This document shows, in pieces, positions 1 to 10,902 of a stretch of DNA of 64,000 nucleotides. The first letter of the stretch is position 1. The number at the start of each line of letters is the position of its first letter. Source of the stretch: Rhodococcus sp. 1163 (GTDB lineage: Bacteria; Actinomycetota; Actinomycetes; Mycobacteriales; Mycobacteriaceae); contig NZ_MKKX01000038.1 in the NCBI RefSeq assembly GCF_002091985.1, positions 1 through 64,000 on the forward strand, written 5' to 3'. The notes under the pieces are model-generated. The model was not told the DNA's origin. It saw only the letters and a list, made by a program, of their open reading frames with translations, and did not search any database. Both the position numbers and the translations under genes were made by a program.

Positions 1-1083
1 GCCGATCGACATCTCGGTGCGCATCTGTTCGACCCGGCGACCGGTGGAGTGTTGTTGTGGCAGCACTTGTTCTGGTTCTTCGGCCACCCCGAGGTGTACA
101 TCATCGCGTTGCCGTTCTTCGGGATCGTGTCCGAGGTGTTCCCGGTCTTCTCGCGTAAGCCGATGTTCGGATACACCACCTTGATCTACGCAACGATTGC
201 CATCGCTGCTCTCTCGATCGCGGTGTGGGCCCACCACATGTACGCCACGGGTGCGGTGCTGTTGCCGTTCTTCTCGTTCATGACGTTCTTGATCGCGATT
301 CCGACCGGTGTGAAGATCTTCAACTGGATCGGCACTTTGTGGCGAGGTCAGGTGACACTGGAAACCCCGATGCTGTTCGCATTCGGCTTCTTGATCACGT
401 TCCTCTTCGGCGGTCTCTCCGGTGTCCTGCTCGCCAGCCCGCCGATCGACTTCCACGTCACCGACACCTATTTCCTGGTGGCGCACTTCCACTACGTGGT
501 CTTCGGCACGGTGGTGTTCGCAACGTTCTCGGGCATCTACTTCTGGTTCCCGAAGATGACCGGCCGGATGATGGACGAGACGCTGGGCAAGTGGCACTTC
601 TGGCTCACGTTCCTCGGCTTCCATGGCACTTTCCTGGTCCAGCACTGGCTCGGTAACGAGGGCATGCCGCGTCGCTACGCCGACTACCTGGCCTCCGATG
701 GATTCACCACGCTGAACATCATCTCCACCATCGGTGCGTTCGTGCTCGGTGCTTCGACACTGCCGTTCGTATGGAACGTCTTCAAGTCCTATCGCTACGG
801 CGAGGTGGTCACCGTGGACGATCCTTGGGGCTACGGCAACTCGCTGGAATGGGCCACATCATGCCCACCGCCGCGGCACAACTTCACGGAACTTCCGCGA
901 ATCCGTTCCGAGCGTCCGGCGTTCGAACTCCACTACCCGCACATGGTGGATCGGTTGCGTGCCGAGGCTCATGTCGGCCCGGGCAATCACGGTGGACAGA
1001 CCACCGAGGTTCTCGAGCAGGCGCGTCGAGCTCCTCTCGCTACCAGCGACCACGAGCACTCAGGCGACACGGATCCCAAGTAA
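1..1083 (+). CDS. ctaD: Cytochrome c oxidase subunit I (aa3-type), 5'-truncated by the window edge
   Basis: The reading frame is open from base 1 and gives the last 360 residues of the haem-copper oxidase catalytic subunit. It is an inner-membrane protein that reduces O2 to water and pumps protons in the terminal oxidase. Diagnostic motifs are present: HPEVY near residues 29-33 (Cu-B histidine and the cross-linked tyrosine), the His-His pair in WAHHMY, and the haem ligands in [13 protein letters not shown]. Hydrophobic segments continue between them, and the C-terminal tail is charged and His-rich, as in actinobacterial CtaD. serB follows on the same strand, as in mycobacteria. A hairpin terminator sits just after the stop. 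The N-terminal part lies outside the window. Confidence 0.97.
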   Translation, partial: ADRHLGAHLFDPATGGVLLWQHLFWFFGHPEVYIIALPFFGIVSEVFPVFSRKPMFGYTTLIYATIAIAALSIAVWAHHMYATGAVLLPFFSFMTFLIAIPTGVKIFNWIGTLWRGQVTLETPMLFAFGFLITFLFGGLSGVLLASPPIDFHVTDTYFLVAHFHYVVFGTVVFATFSGIYFWFPKMTGRMMDETLGKWHFWLTFLGFHGTFLVQHWLGNEGMPRRYADYLASDGFTTLNIISTIGAFVLGASTLPFVWNVFKSYRYGEVVTVDDPWGYGNSLEWATSCPPPRHNFTELPRIRSERPAFELHYPHMVDRLRAEAHVGPGNHGGQTTEVLEQARRAPLATSDHEHSGDTDPK

Positions 1084-3209
<2,126 letters not shown>

Positions 3210-3279
3210 CACCGGTAGAGGGTCCACTGGCTCGCGACTGGATGTTTGTGCCGCTACCAGTCTGGCGGACACTCGATAG

Positions 3280-4113
3280 ATGTCTTGGATCGTCTCTGTG
3301 CTCGCCCGTGCTCGCCTGATCCACCTCGGGCGAAGACTCGTAGCGCTCTACGTGGGTTTGTGTCTGTACGGGTTCTCGATGGCGCTGATGATCACCGCCG
3401 GTCTCGGACTCGATCCGTGGGATGTACTACATCAGGGCCTGAGCGTGCACGTGCCACTGAGTTTCGGAGCGATCACCGCAGCGACCGGAGTTGCTGTGTT
3501 GCTTGCCTGGATTCCATTGCGGCAGAAGCCAGGACTGGGAACCATCAGCAATGTGGTGGTGATCGCGGTAGCAGTCGACCTGTCGATTCGATGGCTCCCG
3601 ACATTCGACGCGATCGTTGTCCGAGCGGCCATGATGGCGACCGGCATCGTCGTCAATGCGTTCGCGACGGCCCTGTACATCGGCGCAGGAATGGGCCCCG
3701 GTCCACGAGACGGCCTGATGACCGGATTGGTCGCACGAACGGGGCTCTCGGTTCGCCTCGTCCGGACGTGTATCGAGCTGACCGTCGTCGCAACCGGCTG
3801 GATGCTCGGAGGAACCGTAGGTATCGGAACCGTGCTGTACGCCTTGGGGATCGGGCCACTCGTTCAACTGTTCATGCACTACCTGCCGTCGCTGCGCAGT
3901 ACGAGGACCGTCGAACCAGTAAGGGAGATGGCCGATCCGGCGGGCAACGACGTCGTATCGGCGGGAACCCCGGTGGCGGTGGAGGAGTCGAACACGGGAA
4001 CGAATCTGCTTGCGGCCCAGGAAGGACAGGCCAGTTCGATGTCGGTCGGTCCACCCGAATGCACGATCAACAATGAACTTGCATCCAGGACGGGCTGCCC
4101 GTCGGGATCGTAG
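3280..4113 (+). CDS. YczE-type integral membrane protein
   Basis: 277 aa. The first 200 residues hold about five hydrophobic helices with the YczE-family features AGLGLDPWDVLHQG (near residue 41) and GAGMGPGPRDGLMTGL. The family includes Bacillus YczE and actinobacterial homologues, but its biochemical role is unsettled. The last 75 residues are polar and are read antisense through the 3' end of glgX, giving a 235-bp convergent overlap. The tail may therefore be a stop-codon-loss extension. The start is the ATG at 3280; no convincing Shine-Dalgarno is present. Confidence 0.8.
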   Translation: MSWIVSVLARARLIHLGRRLVALYVGLCLYGFSMALMITAGLGLDPWDVLHQGLSVHVPLSFGAITAATGVAVLLAWIPLRQKPGLGTISNVVVIAVAVDLSIRWLPTFDAIVVRAAMMATGIVVNAFATALYIGAGMGPGPRDGLMTGLVARTGLSVRLVRTCIELTVVATGWMLGGTVGIGTVLYALGIGPLVQLFMHYLPSLRSTRTVEPVREMADPAGNDVVSAGTPVAVEESNTGTNLLAAQEGQASSMSVGPPECTINNELASRTGCPSGS

Positions 4114-6017
4114 GACCGAACGTCTGCGCCGTCCACCCATGCTTGCAACGTGCGCACCGAGTCGTCGTTCCACGAGTGCGAGGTCAGCTCGGCGCCATCG
4201 GCACCGAACCAGACCAGATCCGGCCTGCCCGATGGAGTGTCACGGCCTGTGAAGAATTCCTGTTGGCGCAGTGATGGAGCGCTGCGCCGGATTCGGAGGA
4301 GTCTGGCGACGAAGGCGATCAGGTCGTCGTCGACGTCGGACCAGTCGAGTGCCCACGATTGTGCAGCGGGTGCGTCGGTGGGAACGCAGTAGGCATTGTT
4401 GTTGCCGAACTGGGTGTGGCCGAGCTCGTCACCTGCGAGGAGCATCGGAGTGCCGGTCGAGAGCATCAGCGTGGCGAGGAGTGCGCGGACATGACGGCCG
4501 CGTTCGGCGAGGATGACAGTGTCGTCGGTGGGACCCTCCGTTCCGTGATCGAGAGAGTAGTTGTTGTCGGTCCCGTCGCGATTGTCTTCGCCGTTCGCCT
4601 CGTTGTGTTTGGTTGAGTAAGAGACGAGATCGGCAATGGTGAAGCCGTCGTGTGCGGTCACGAAGTTGATCGATGCCCAAGGCTTGCGGGAACCACCGCC
4701 GTAGATATCTTCCGAACCTGCCATTCGGGAGGCGAGTTCGCGAACACCGGTGTGGCCGGCCCAGAATCGGCGCACGGTGTCGCGGTATCGATCGTTCCAT
4801 TCGGACCACAGACTTCCGAAATTGCCGACTTGGTACCCGGCACCGGTCGCGTCCCACGGCTCGGCGATCAGCTTCGTACGCGAGAGAACCGGATCGGTCG
4901 TGATCGCGGTCAATAGCGGAGCGCGGGGATCGAATCGCCAGCCTCCTGGCCGGCCGAGGGTGCTGGCAAGGTCGAATCTGAATCCGTCGACGCCCATCTC
5001 GGTAACCCAATATCGAAGGCTGTCGCACACCATCCGAACCACGGCAGGGGACGCCGAGTCGAGCGTGTTGCCGCACCCGGTGAGGTCGACGTCGTAGCCA
5101 CGTCCGTCCAGCAAGTAGTAGCCGGGGGCATCGAGCCCACGCCAGCTGATCGAGGGTCCGTCGACCCCGGACTCGCAGGTGTGGTTGTAGACGACGTCGA
5201 GGACGACTTCGATTCCGACGGAATGAAATGCTCGCACCATTGCCCTGAACTCGTCGATCTCGGCTCCCGGTACCGCTGCGAAACGGGGGTCGGGTGCGAA
5301 GTAGGCGCCGGTCGAGTAGCCCCAATGGTTGCGCTTGCCGCGGGCGCGTACACCTGGTTCGGTGAGCATCGCCTGAACCGGGAGCAGTTCGATGGTGGTC
5401 ACACCGAGTCGGGTCAGATGTTCGAGCACAGCGGGTGCGGTCAGTCCGAGATACGTTCCGCGATGTGCGGCGGGAACGGCCGGGTTCGTTGCTGTGTATG
5501 AACCGACGTGCATCTCGTAGATCACTGTCCGATCCCAGGGGACGTCCGGAGCAGAACCGGTGTCGACAGTGGATCGGCCGGTGACGACGGAAAGTGGGAT
5601 CGAGCCCAGGGAATCGATTGTGCTCGGGTGTCCGAACGGATCCTCGTCGTAGGGGAGTAGGGCCTGGGCCGAACCGAGGCTTCCGGTGATCTTGCGGGCG
5701 GCGGGATCGATCAGGATCTTGTGCGCATTGAATCGGCGGCCGGTGGAGGGATCCCAGCGCCCGTGCACCCGGTATCCATACCTCTGTCCCGGTCCGACGT
5801 CGGGGACGATGCCATGCCAGATCCCGTAGGTGCGGCTGCGGAGTTCGACCCTTCGCTCGGCTCCGTCCGGATCGATCAGGCATACCTCGATGCCGTCCGA
5901 TTCGGGGGAGTGGACCGCAAATTGCGTACCACCGGCGTGGACGGTTGCACCGAGGGGGAGCGGCGATCCTGGCGGCGGAGTCTCTTCGCGCCAGGCGAGA
6001 TGAAGGTTGGGCGACAC
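3879..6017 (-). CDS. glgX: Glycogen debranching enzyme GlgX/TreX
   Basis: 712-aa GH13 isoamylase-type enzyme that cuts alpha-1,6 branches in glycogen or maltodextrin. It has an N-terminal CBM48-like domain (from about residue 20: PLGATVHAGGTQF), then the (beta/alpha)8 barrel with DVVYNHT, GFRFDLAS (nucleophile Asp), IAEPWDA (acid Glu) and TAHDGFT. The length matches actinobacterial TreX. I chose the GTG at 6017; another in-frame GTG at 6068 would give 729 aa and start back-to-back with the divergent ABC gene. The 3' end overlaps the convergent YczE gene by 235 bp. Confidence 0.93.
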   Translation of the reverse strand: MSPNLHLAWREETPPPGSPLPLGATVHAGGTQFAVHSPESDGIEVCLIDPDGAERRVELRSRTYGIWHGIVPDVGPGQRYGYRVHGRWDPSTGRRFNAHKILIDPAARKITGSLGSAQALLPYDEDPFGHPSTIDSLGSIPLSVVTGRSTVDTGSAPDVPWDRTVIYEMHVGSYTATNPAVPAAHRGTYLGLTAPAVLEHLTRLGVTTIELLPVQAMLTEPGVRARGKRNHWGYSTGAYFAPDPRFAAVPGAEIDEFRAMVRAFHSVGIEVVLDVVYNHTCESGVDGPSISWRGLDAPGYYLLDGRGYDVDLTGCGNTLDSASPAVVRMVCDSLRYWVTEMGVDGFRFDLASTLGRPGGWRFDPRAPLLTAITTDPVLSRTKLIAEPWDATGAGYQVGNFGSLWSEWNDRYRDTVRRFWAGHTGVRELASRMAGSEDIYGGGSRKPWASINFVTAHDGFTIADLVSYSTKHNEANGEDNRDGTDNNYSLDHGTEGPTDDTVILAERGRHVRALLATLMLSTGTPMLLAGDELGHTQFGNNNAYCVPTDAPAAQSWALDWSDVDDDLIAFVARLLRIRRSAPSLRQQEFFTGRDTPSGRPDLVWFGADGAELTSHSWNDDSVRTLQAWVDGADVRSYDPDGQPVLDASSLLIVHSGGPTDIELACPSWAASRFVPVFDSSTATGVPADTTSLPAGSAISLTGSTVLVLRSDGR

Positions 6018-6068
6018 GCCTGCAGATCCTGCCGTGAAAGCCCGACGAATGTGGGACAAGATAGACAC

Positions 6069-6890
6069 GTGTCTGAACCGGATCCCGATTTGCTCATCGA
6101 TTTCAACAACGTTCTCGTCAGGCGGGGCGGGGTAACACTCGTCGGTCCCGTCACCTGGCAGGTAGAACTCGACGAACGCTGGGTCGTACTCGGGCCCAAC
6201 GGGGCCGGCAAGACCTCGCTGCTGCGCATTGCAGCCGCCGAAGTGCACCCGACCTCGGGAACGGCTCACGTTCTCGGTGAAGTGATCGGCAAGGTCGATG
6301 TCGCCGAACTGAAAACTCGAATCGGCCTCTCGTCGTCCGCGTTGGCACACCGCATACCCCCGGACGAGATCGTGAGCGATCTCGTGGTCTCCGCCGGCTA
6401 CAGCGTGCTCGGCCGCTGGCGTGAGCGCTACGACGAGATGGACACCGAGCGGGCAGTGGAGATGTTGGAAAGCCTCGGCGCCGAGCATCTGGCCGATCGC
6501 ACTTACGGAACGCTGTCCGAGGGCGAACGCAAGCGGGTGCTGATCGCGCGAGCGCTGATGACCGATCCGGAACTGCTGCTACTCGACGAGCCTGCTGCTG
6601 GGCTCGATCTGGGCGGCCGCGAAGAACTCGTCGCACGGTTGGCAGACCTGGCTGCCGATCCTGACGCTCCGGCAACGGTCCTCATCACCCACCATGTCGA
6701 GGAAATACCACCTGGCTTCTCTCACGCACTGCTGCTCAAGGAAGGTGGGGTCGTTGCTCAGGGACTTCTCGATGACGTCATCACCGCGGAGAATCTGACC
6801 GAAGCGTTCAGCCAGTCGATTGCGCTCGATCGTGTCGACGGGCGATTCTTCGCTCGTCGAACCCGCACGCCCGGTCAGCATCGCCGCTGA
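6069..6890 (+). CDS. ABC transporter ATP-binding protein
   Basis: 273 aa with a complete ATPase core: Walker A GPNGAGKTS (about residue 42), Q-loop region, signature LSEGERKR (about 155), Walker B LLLLDEPAAGLD (about 178) and the switch His in ITHHVEE. It resembles the stand-alone YlmA-type ATPases. No permease or binding protein is adjacent, so the cargo is unknown. In M. tuberculosis the corresponding gene (Rv3041c) also sits alone between serB2 and a NUDIX gene. The GTG at 6069 lies inside the palindrome GACACGTGTC, which also contains a possible glgX GTG on the other strand. The open frame runs further upstream, but that part is antisense to glgX. Confidence 0.9.
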   Translation: MSEPDPDLLIDFNNVLVRRGGVTLVGPVTWQVELDERWVVLGPNGAGKTSLLRIAAAEVHPTSGTAHVLGEVIGKVDVAELKTRIGLSSSALAHRIPPDEIVSDLVVSAGYSVLGRWRERYDEMDTERAVEMLESLGAEHLADRTYGTLSEGERKRVLIARALMTDPELLLLDEPAAGLDLGGREELVARLADLAADPDAPATVLITHHVEEIPPGFSHALLLKEGGVVAQGLLDDVITAENLTEAFSQSIALDRVDGRFFARRTRTPGQHRR

Positions 6891-6912
6891 ACGCGGCAGA
6901 CCCGGTGCCGGG

Positions 6913-6918
6913 TAGGTT
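6913..6918 (+). promoter_or_regulatory. -10 box (TAGGTT) for the NUDIX gene
   Basis: TAGGTT ends 7 nt before the ATG at 6926, which places the transcription start at or next to the start codon. This fits a leaderless mRNA. Confidence 0.45.
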
Positions 6919-6925
6919 CTCGAAC

Positions 6926-7747
6926 ATGACATCAACTGGTGTGTCGGTGCCCGAGCAAGTCCCCGTCCGCGACGCGTCGACCGTCATCTTGGTTCGAGAT
7001 GGTGCGCTCGGTATCGAGGTGTTTCTGCTCGAACGCGTCGGTGGAATGGCGTTCGCCGGCGGTATGACCGTCTTTCCGGGTGGTGGCGTCGACTTGTCCG
7101 ACGCGGACGCCGACGTGGCGTGGTCCGGCCCCGGGCCGGCGTGGTGGGCGGACAGGTTCGGTGTCGACGAGCGCAAAGCGACAGCGCTCGTGTGCGCCGC
7201 AGCTCGCGAAACTTTCGAGGAATGCGGAGTTCTTCTCGCAGGCCCCACGCCGGACTCGACCGTCGCCGATACCAGTTGTTTCGCAGAGGATCGCGGCAAG
7301 TTGGAGCGGCGGGAGCAGACCTTCGGCCAGTTTCTCACCCGCAACGGGCTCGTGCTGCGGGCCGATCTGCTGCGGCCGTGGTCGAACTGGATCACTCCGA
7401 TCGGAGAGAAGCGTCGTTACGACACGAGATTCTTCGTGGCAGTGCTTCCGGACGGTCAGGAGGCAGACGGAGCGACCAGTGAAGCGGCATCGGTGGGATG
7501 GCGTTCGTCGACGGCGGCATTGGCGGACTGGCGTCGCGGAGAGACGATCTTGTTGCCCCCGACGTGGAGCCAGCTATCAGGACTCGAAGGCTTCGACTCG
7601 ATCGCCGATATTCTCGACTCGTCGCCCGATATTTTGCCGATCCAACCCGATTTGCATCGGGTCGACGGAAAGATTCGGGTCGATTTCCCAGGCCAGGATG
7701 GGTACTACGCGGACAGTGCGCATCCGTGGTCGGATAGAAAACTCTAG
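6926..7747 (+). CDS. NUDIX hydrolase
   Basis: 273 aa. The NUDIX signature is recognisable around residues 80-105, with the RETFEECG core (REx2EExG) that binds the metal for pyrophosphate hydrolysis. The N-terminal strand (TVILVRDG) and the GGMTVFPGGG segment fit the fold. The substrate cannot be read from the sequence; a nucleoside-diphosphate derivative or CoA is possible. The M. tuberculosis counterpart in the same position is Rv3040c. I chose the ATG at 6926 over an upstream in-frame start because of the -10 box directly in front. Confidence 0.88.
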   Translation: MTSTGVSVPEQVPVRDASTVILVRDGALGIEVFLLERVGGMAFAGGMTVFPGGGVDLSDADADVAWSGPGPAWWADRFGVDERKATALVCAAARETFEECGVLLAGPTPDSTVADTSCFAEDRGKLERREQTFGQFLTRNGLVLRADLLRPWSNWITPIGEKRRYDTRFFVAVLPDGQEADGATSEAASVGWRSSTAALADWRRGETILLPPTWSQLSGLEGFDSIADILDSSPDILPIQPDLHRVDGKIRVDFPGQDGYYADSAHPWSDRKL

Positions 7748-7793
7748 GTCGGTCGTGGCGCCTACCCCTGAGTTCGCAGACCGCGAGCACAGG

Positions 7794-7799
7794 TAGCGT
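7794..7799 (+). promoter_or_regulatory. -10 box (TAGCGT) for the enoyl-CoA hydratase gene
   Basis: TAGCGT ends 8 nt before the ATG at 7808. It fits a leaderless start, and there is no purine-rich ribosome-binding site. Confidence 0.45.
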
Positions 7800-7807
7800 G
7801 TGTTCCC

Positions 7808-8587
7808 ATGGCTGAGTTCGTAACTTTAGAGGTCGAAGACGGTATCGGAACAATTCGGTTGGCTCGTCCACCCATGAATGCGTTGAATCGGCAGGTCCAG
7901 GAGGAACTGCGGGCAGCAGCCCGCGCGGCGACCGTCGATTCTTCGGTCAAGGCGGTCATCGTGTACGGCGGCGAGAAGGTCTTCGCGGCCGGTGCCGACA
8001 TCAAGGAGATGGCAACGCTCACCTTCGGTCAGATGAGCGACATCGCCGGTGAGCTGCAGTCGGCGATCGGGTCCTTGGCCGACATTCCCAAACCTGTCGT
8101 CGCCGCAGTCACCGGATACGCACTCGGTGGCGGACTCGAAGTAGCGCTGAGCGCGGACCGCCGAGTCATCGGAGACAACGTCAAACTGGGTGTGCCGGAA
8201 GTGCTGCTCGGCGTCATCCCCGGCGGCGGCGGCACACAGCGTCTCGCTCGCCTGATCGGGCCGAGCAAGGCCAAGGATCTCGTGTTCACGGGCCGTTTCG
8301 TCGGTGCGGAGGAAGCACTGCGCATCGGTCTCGTCGACGAGGTCGTGGCCCCGGACGAGGTGTACAACGCGGCGCGAAAGTGGGCTTCCCAATTCGTCGG
8401 AGGCGCGTCCAGGGCGTTGGCAGCCGCCAAAGCATCGATCGACCAGGGGCTCGACGCCGACTTGAACACTGGCCTGAAGATCGAGGCCGGCCAGTTCGCA
8501 TCGCTCTTCGCCACGGCCGATCGCACCATCGGGATGGAATCTTTCATCGCGAACGGACCTGGCAAAGCCGAGTTCACCGGCGAGTGA
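7808..8587 (+). CDS. Enoyl-CoA hydratase/isomerase (crotonase family, EchA17-like)
   Basis: 259 aa, the usual crotonase length. The oxyanion-hole segments are visible: AAGADIKEM (about residue 60) and AVTGYALGGGLEVALSADRR (about 100-118), followed by GVPEVLLGVIPGGGGTQRLARLIG with the catalytic Glu region. It would hydrate 2-enoyl-CoA in fatty-acid or lipid beta-oxidation. Position and neighbours match M. tuberculosis echA17 (Rv3039c). Exact chain length and pathway are not evident from the sequence. Confidence 0.93.
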   Translation: MAEFVTLEVEDGIGTIRLARPPMNALNRQVQEELRAAARAATVDSSVKAVIVYGGEKVFAAGADIKEMATLTFGQMSDIAGELQSAIGSLADIPKPVVAAVTGYALGGGLEVALSADRRVIGDNVKLGVPEVLLGVIPGGGGTQRLARLIGPSKAKDLVFTGRFVGAEEALRIGLVDEVVAPDEVYNAARKWASQFVGGASRALAAAKASIDQGLDADLNTGLKIEAGQFASLFATADRTIGMESFIANGPGKAEFTGE

Positions 8588-8602
8588 AAAGATACAAGAA
8601 AC

Positions 8603-8616
8603 TAGAACTTGTTCAT
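8603..8616. promoter_or_regulatory. Possible KstR-like operator half-match
   Basis: TAGAACTTGTTCAT matches the KstR consensus TnnAACnnGTTnnA at every fixed position except the final A. It lies 15 nt upstream of the -10 box of the methyltransferase gene, overlapping its -35 region, where a repressor would act. The motif is short and could be chance. Regulation by KstR is inferred only. Confidence 0.25.
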
Positions 8617-8630
8617 TTCCTACCGGATAG

Positions 8631-8636
8631 TAGGCT
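8631..8636 (+). promoter_or_regulatory. -10 box (TAGGCT) for the class I methyltransferase
   Basis: TAGGCT ends 6 nt before the ATG at 8643, consistent with leaderless transcription. Confidence 0.4.
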
Positions 8637-8642
8637 GCCCTC

Positions 8643-9689
8643 ATGACTGCAAGCCCCCACGACGGCAAAGATTCGTCGACCGGCAGCGCTGACACCAGCC
8701 TGCGAGCTGTCCCCGACGCTTCGAGCGACCCGACGCCCAACCCACATGCCACCGCCGAGCAGGTGGAGGCGGCACGGTCCGATACCAAGCTCGCCCAGGT
8801 GCTCTACCACGACTGGGAAGCCGAAACGTACGACGACAAATGGTCGATCTCGTACGACGAGCGTTGCATCGACTACGCGCGTGGTCGATTCGATCAGGCT
8901 GTCAGTGGGCAAGCAGGCGCCCAGGAAGCGCTGCCGTACGGACGAGCACTCGAACTCGGGTGTGGCACCGGTTTCTTCCTTCTCAACCTCATGCAGGCCG
9001 GTGTGGCCGAGAAGGGCTCGGTCACGGACCTGTCGCCCGGAATGGTCAAGGTTGCATTGCGCAACGCAGGCCATTTGAATCTCGACGTAGATGGCCGGGT
9101 CGCCGATGCCGAGACGATTCCGTACGAAGACAACACGTTCGATCTGGTCGTAGGACATGCGGTGCTGCACCACATCCCCGACGTCGAGCAGTCTCTTCGT
9201 GAGGTGCTGAGAGTGCTCAAGCCCGGTGGGCGTTTCGTGTTCGCCGGTGAACCCACAACCGTCGGCAACTTCTACGCCCGCTGGCTCGGCCGGCTGACGT
9301 GGGAGGCGACCACTCGCACGACCAAGCTGCCTTTCCTGAGCAGCTGGCGCAAGCCGCAGGAGGAGCTCGACGAGTCGTCCCGCGCAGCGGCGCTCGAGGC
9401 AGTTGTCGATCTGCATACGTTCGATCCAACGGATCTCGAGAACATTGCCGTGTCGGCAGGGGCCGTCCACGTCCAGGCTCGGACCGAAGAATTTGCAGCA
9501 GCTCTGCTCGGTTGGCCGGTCCGCACTTTCGAGGCCGCCGTGCCTGCAGACAAGCTCGGATGGAACTGGGCCAAGTTCGCGTTCGGTAGCTGGAAGACGC
9601 TGAGCTGGCTCGATGAGAAGGTGCTCACGCACGTCGTTCCGCGTGGATACTTCTACAACGTGATGATTACCGGAGTGAAGTCGGACTGA
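8643..9689 (+). CDS. Class I SAM-dependent methyltransferase (Rv3038c-like)
   Basis: 348 aa. The Rossmann SAM-binding motif is LELGCGTGF (about residue 102), followed by acidic loop TDLSPGMVK, motif II DNTFDLVVGHAVLHHI and LKPGGRFVFAGE. The first 45 residues are low-complexity, and the C-terminal third (from about residue 225) is a domain I do not recognise. The acceptor is unknown. The gene sits next to the enoyl-CoA hydratase and a THUMP-like methyltransferase, the same trio seen in mycobacteria. The start is supported by the -10 box immediately upstream. Confidence 0.88.
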   Translation: MTASPHDGKDSSTGSADTSLRAVPDASSDPTPNPHATAEQVEAARSDTKLAQVLYHDWEAETYDDKWSISYDERCIDYARGRFDQAVSGQAGAQEALPYGRALELGCGTGFFLLNLMQAGVAEKGSVTDLSPGMVKVALRNAGHLNLDVDGRVADAETIPYEDNTFDLVVGHAVLHHIPDVEQSLREVLRVLKPGGRFVFAGEPTTVGNFYARWLGRLTWEATTRTTKLPFLSSWRKPQEELDESSRAAALEAVVDLHTFDPTDLENIAVSAGAVHVQARTEEFAAALLGWPVRTFEAAVPADKLGWNWAKFAFGSWKTLSWLDEKVLTHVVPRGYFYNVMITGVKSD

Positions 9690-9714
9690 TCCAGCGTTCA
9701 CCCCGGTACTGCAC

Positions 9715-10902
9715 ATGGCTTATCTTTTCGGCGACGCCGACATCGACTATCTCGTCAGCGATGTCGGCGTCGCTGCGCTGGCAGATGTCGATCGCTATGC
9801 GTTGACGCCGAAGTCGATGTTGGCCGACATCGGGGCGATCAGGTCGGCGCACTCCGATCATGTCGCAGCTCTCGTGGAAACGGTCACGCTTCGTCGTCGC
9901 GCTCGCGTGAAGTTGACCGACGCCGAACGATGGCTGTTGACCGACGATGCCGTTCAACAGGCGACACCGTCACTAGTCGCCGATCGTAGGGCTCGCCGTT
10001 TGGCAGGAAGAGCAGTGCACGATGTGACGTGTTCCATCGGCACCGAATTGGCCTCCCTGACCGGTGCAGGCAACGACACTGTGATCGGCAGCGATCTGGA
10101 TCCGACGCGGCTGCGGATGGCCGCGCACAACGTGCCTGGCGCGGCCCTGCTGCGCGCGGACGCCCTGACCCCGACCACGAGGGGCACGGTGATCCTTGCC
10201 GATCCAGGACGCCGTAGCGGTGGGAGACGAACACTCGATCCCGCGGCACTCGAACCTCCGCTCCCGGCGCTTCTCGACGCGTATGGCGGGCGCGATCTGG
10301 TCGTCAAATGTGCACCCGGCTTGGATTTCGACCGACTCGACTTCGCCGGTGAGATCGAGGTGACATCACTGGATTCCGGGGTCCGAGAGGCTTGTCTGTG
10401 GTCGCCCGGTCTCACACGGCCCGACGTACGTAGACGTGCATCGGTGCTCTCCTCGACGGGATCGTCCTACGAGATCACCGACGCGGAGCCCGATGACATC
10501 GAGGTCAAAGCTCCAGGGGCATGGATCGTCGACCCCGACGGCGCGGTCGTCCGCGCAGGTTTGGTGCGACACTATGCGGCCAGACACGGACTGTGGCAAC
10601 TCGATCCCCGGATTGCGTACCTCACCGGAGACTCGGTGCCGGACGGGGTCAATGGATTTCGCATCCTGGAGCGAATCAAGTACTCGGAGAAGACGCTGCG
10701 CCAAGCTTTGACTGCTCAAGGATGTGGAGCTGTCGAGATTCTCGTGCGCGGCGTCGACGTCGACCCGGCCCTGCTGCGTCCCAAACTCAAGCTGCGAGGT
10801 GAGACCGCCTTGTCGGTGATCATCACCCGAATCGAGCGTGCGGGAGTCGCGTTCATCTGCGAAGCACGCCGACCGGGCGCGCCGGTCAGGACGCGTAGGT
10901 GA
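9715..10902 (+). CDS. THUMP-like / class I SAM methyltransferase-fold protein (Rv3037c-like)
   Basis: 395 aa. The centre has a Rossmann-type SAM site: DVTCSIGTELASL (about residue 103), VIGSDLDPTRLRMAAHN, and ILADPGRRSGGRR, where a DPxR motif stands in the catalytic position used by nucleic-acid methyltransferases. The C-terminal 100 residues match the THUMP-like domain found in this actinobacterial family. An RNA target is plausible but not shown. Its 3' end overlaps the convergent lipoprotein gene by 17 bp. Confidence 0.82.
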   Translation: MAYLFGDADIDYLVSDVGVAALADVDRYALTPKSMLADIGAIRSAHSDHVAALVETVTLRRRARVKLTDAERWLLTDDAVQQATPSLVADRRARRLAGRAVHDVTCSIGTELASLTGAGNDTVIGSDLDPTRLRMAAHNVPGAALLRADALTPTTRGTVILADPGRRSGGRRTLDPAALEPPLPALLDAYGGRDLVVKCAPGLDFDRLDFAGEIEVTSLDSGVREACLWSPGLTRPDVRRRASVLSSTGSSYEITDAEPDDIEVKAPGAWIVDPDGAVVRAGLVRHYAARHGLWQLDPRIAYLTGDSVPDGVNGFRILERIKYSEKTLRQALTAQGCGAVEILVRGVDVDPALLRPKLKLRGETALSVIITRIERAGVAFICEARRPGAPVRTRR

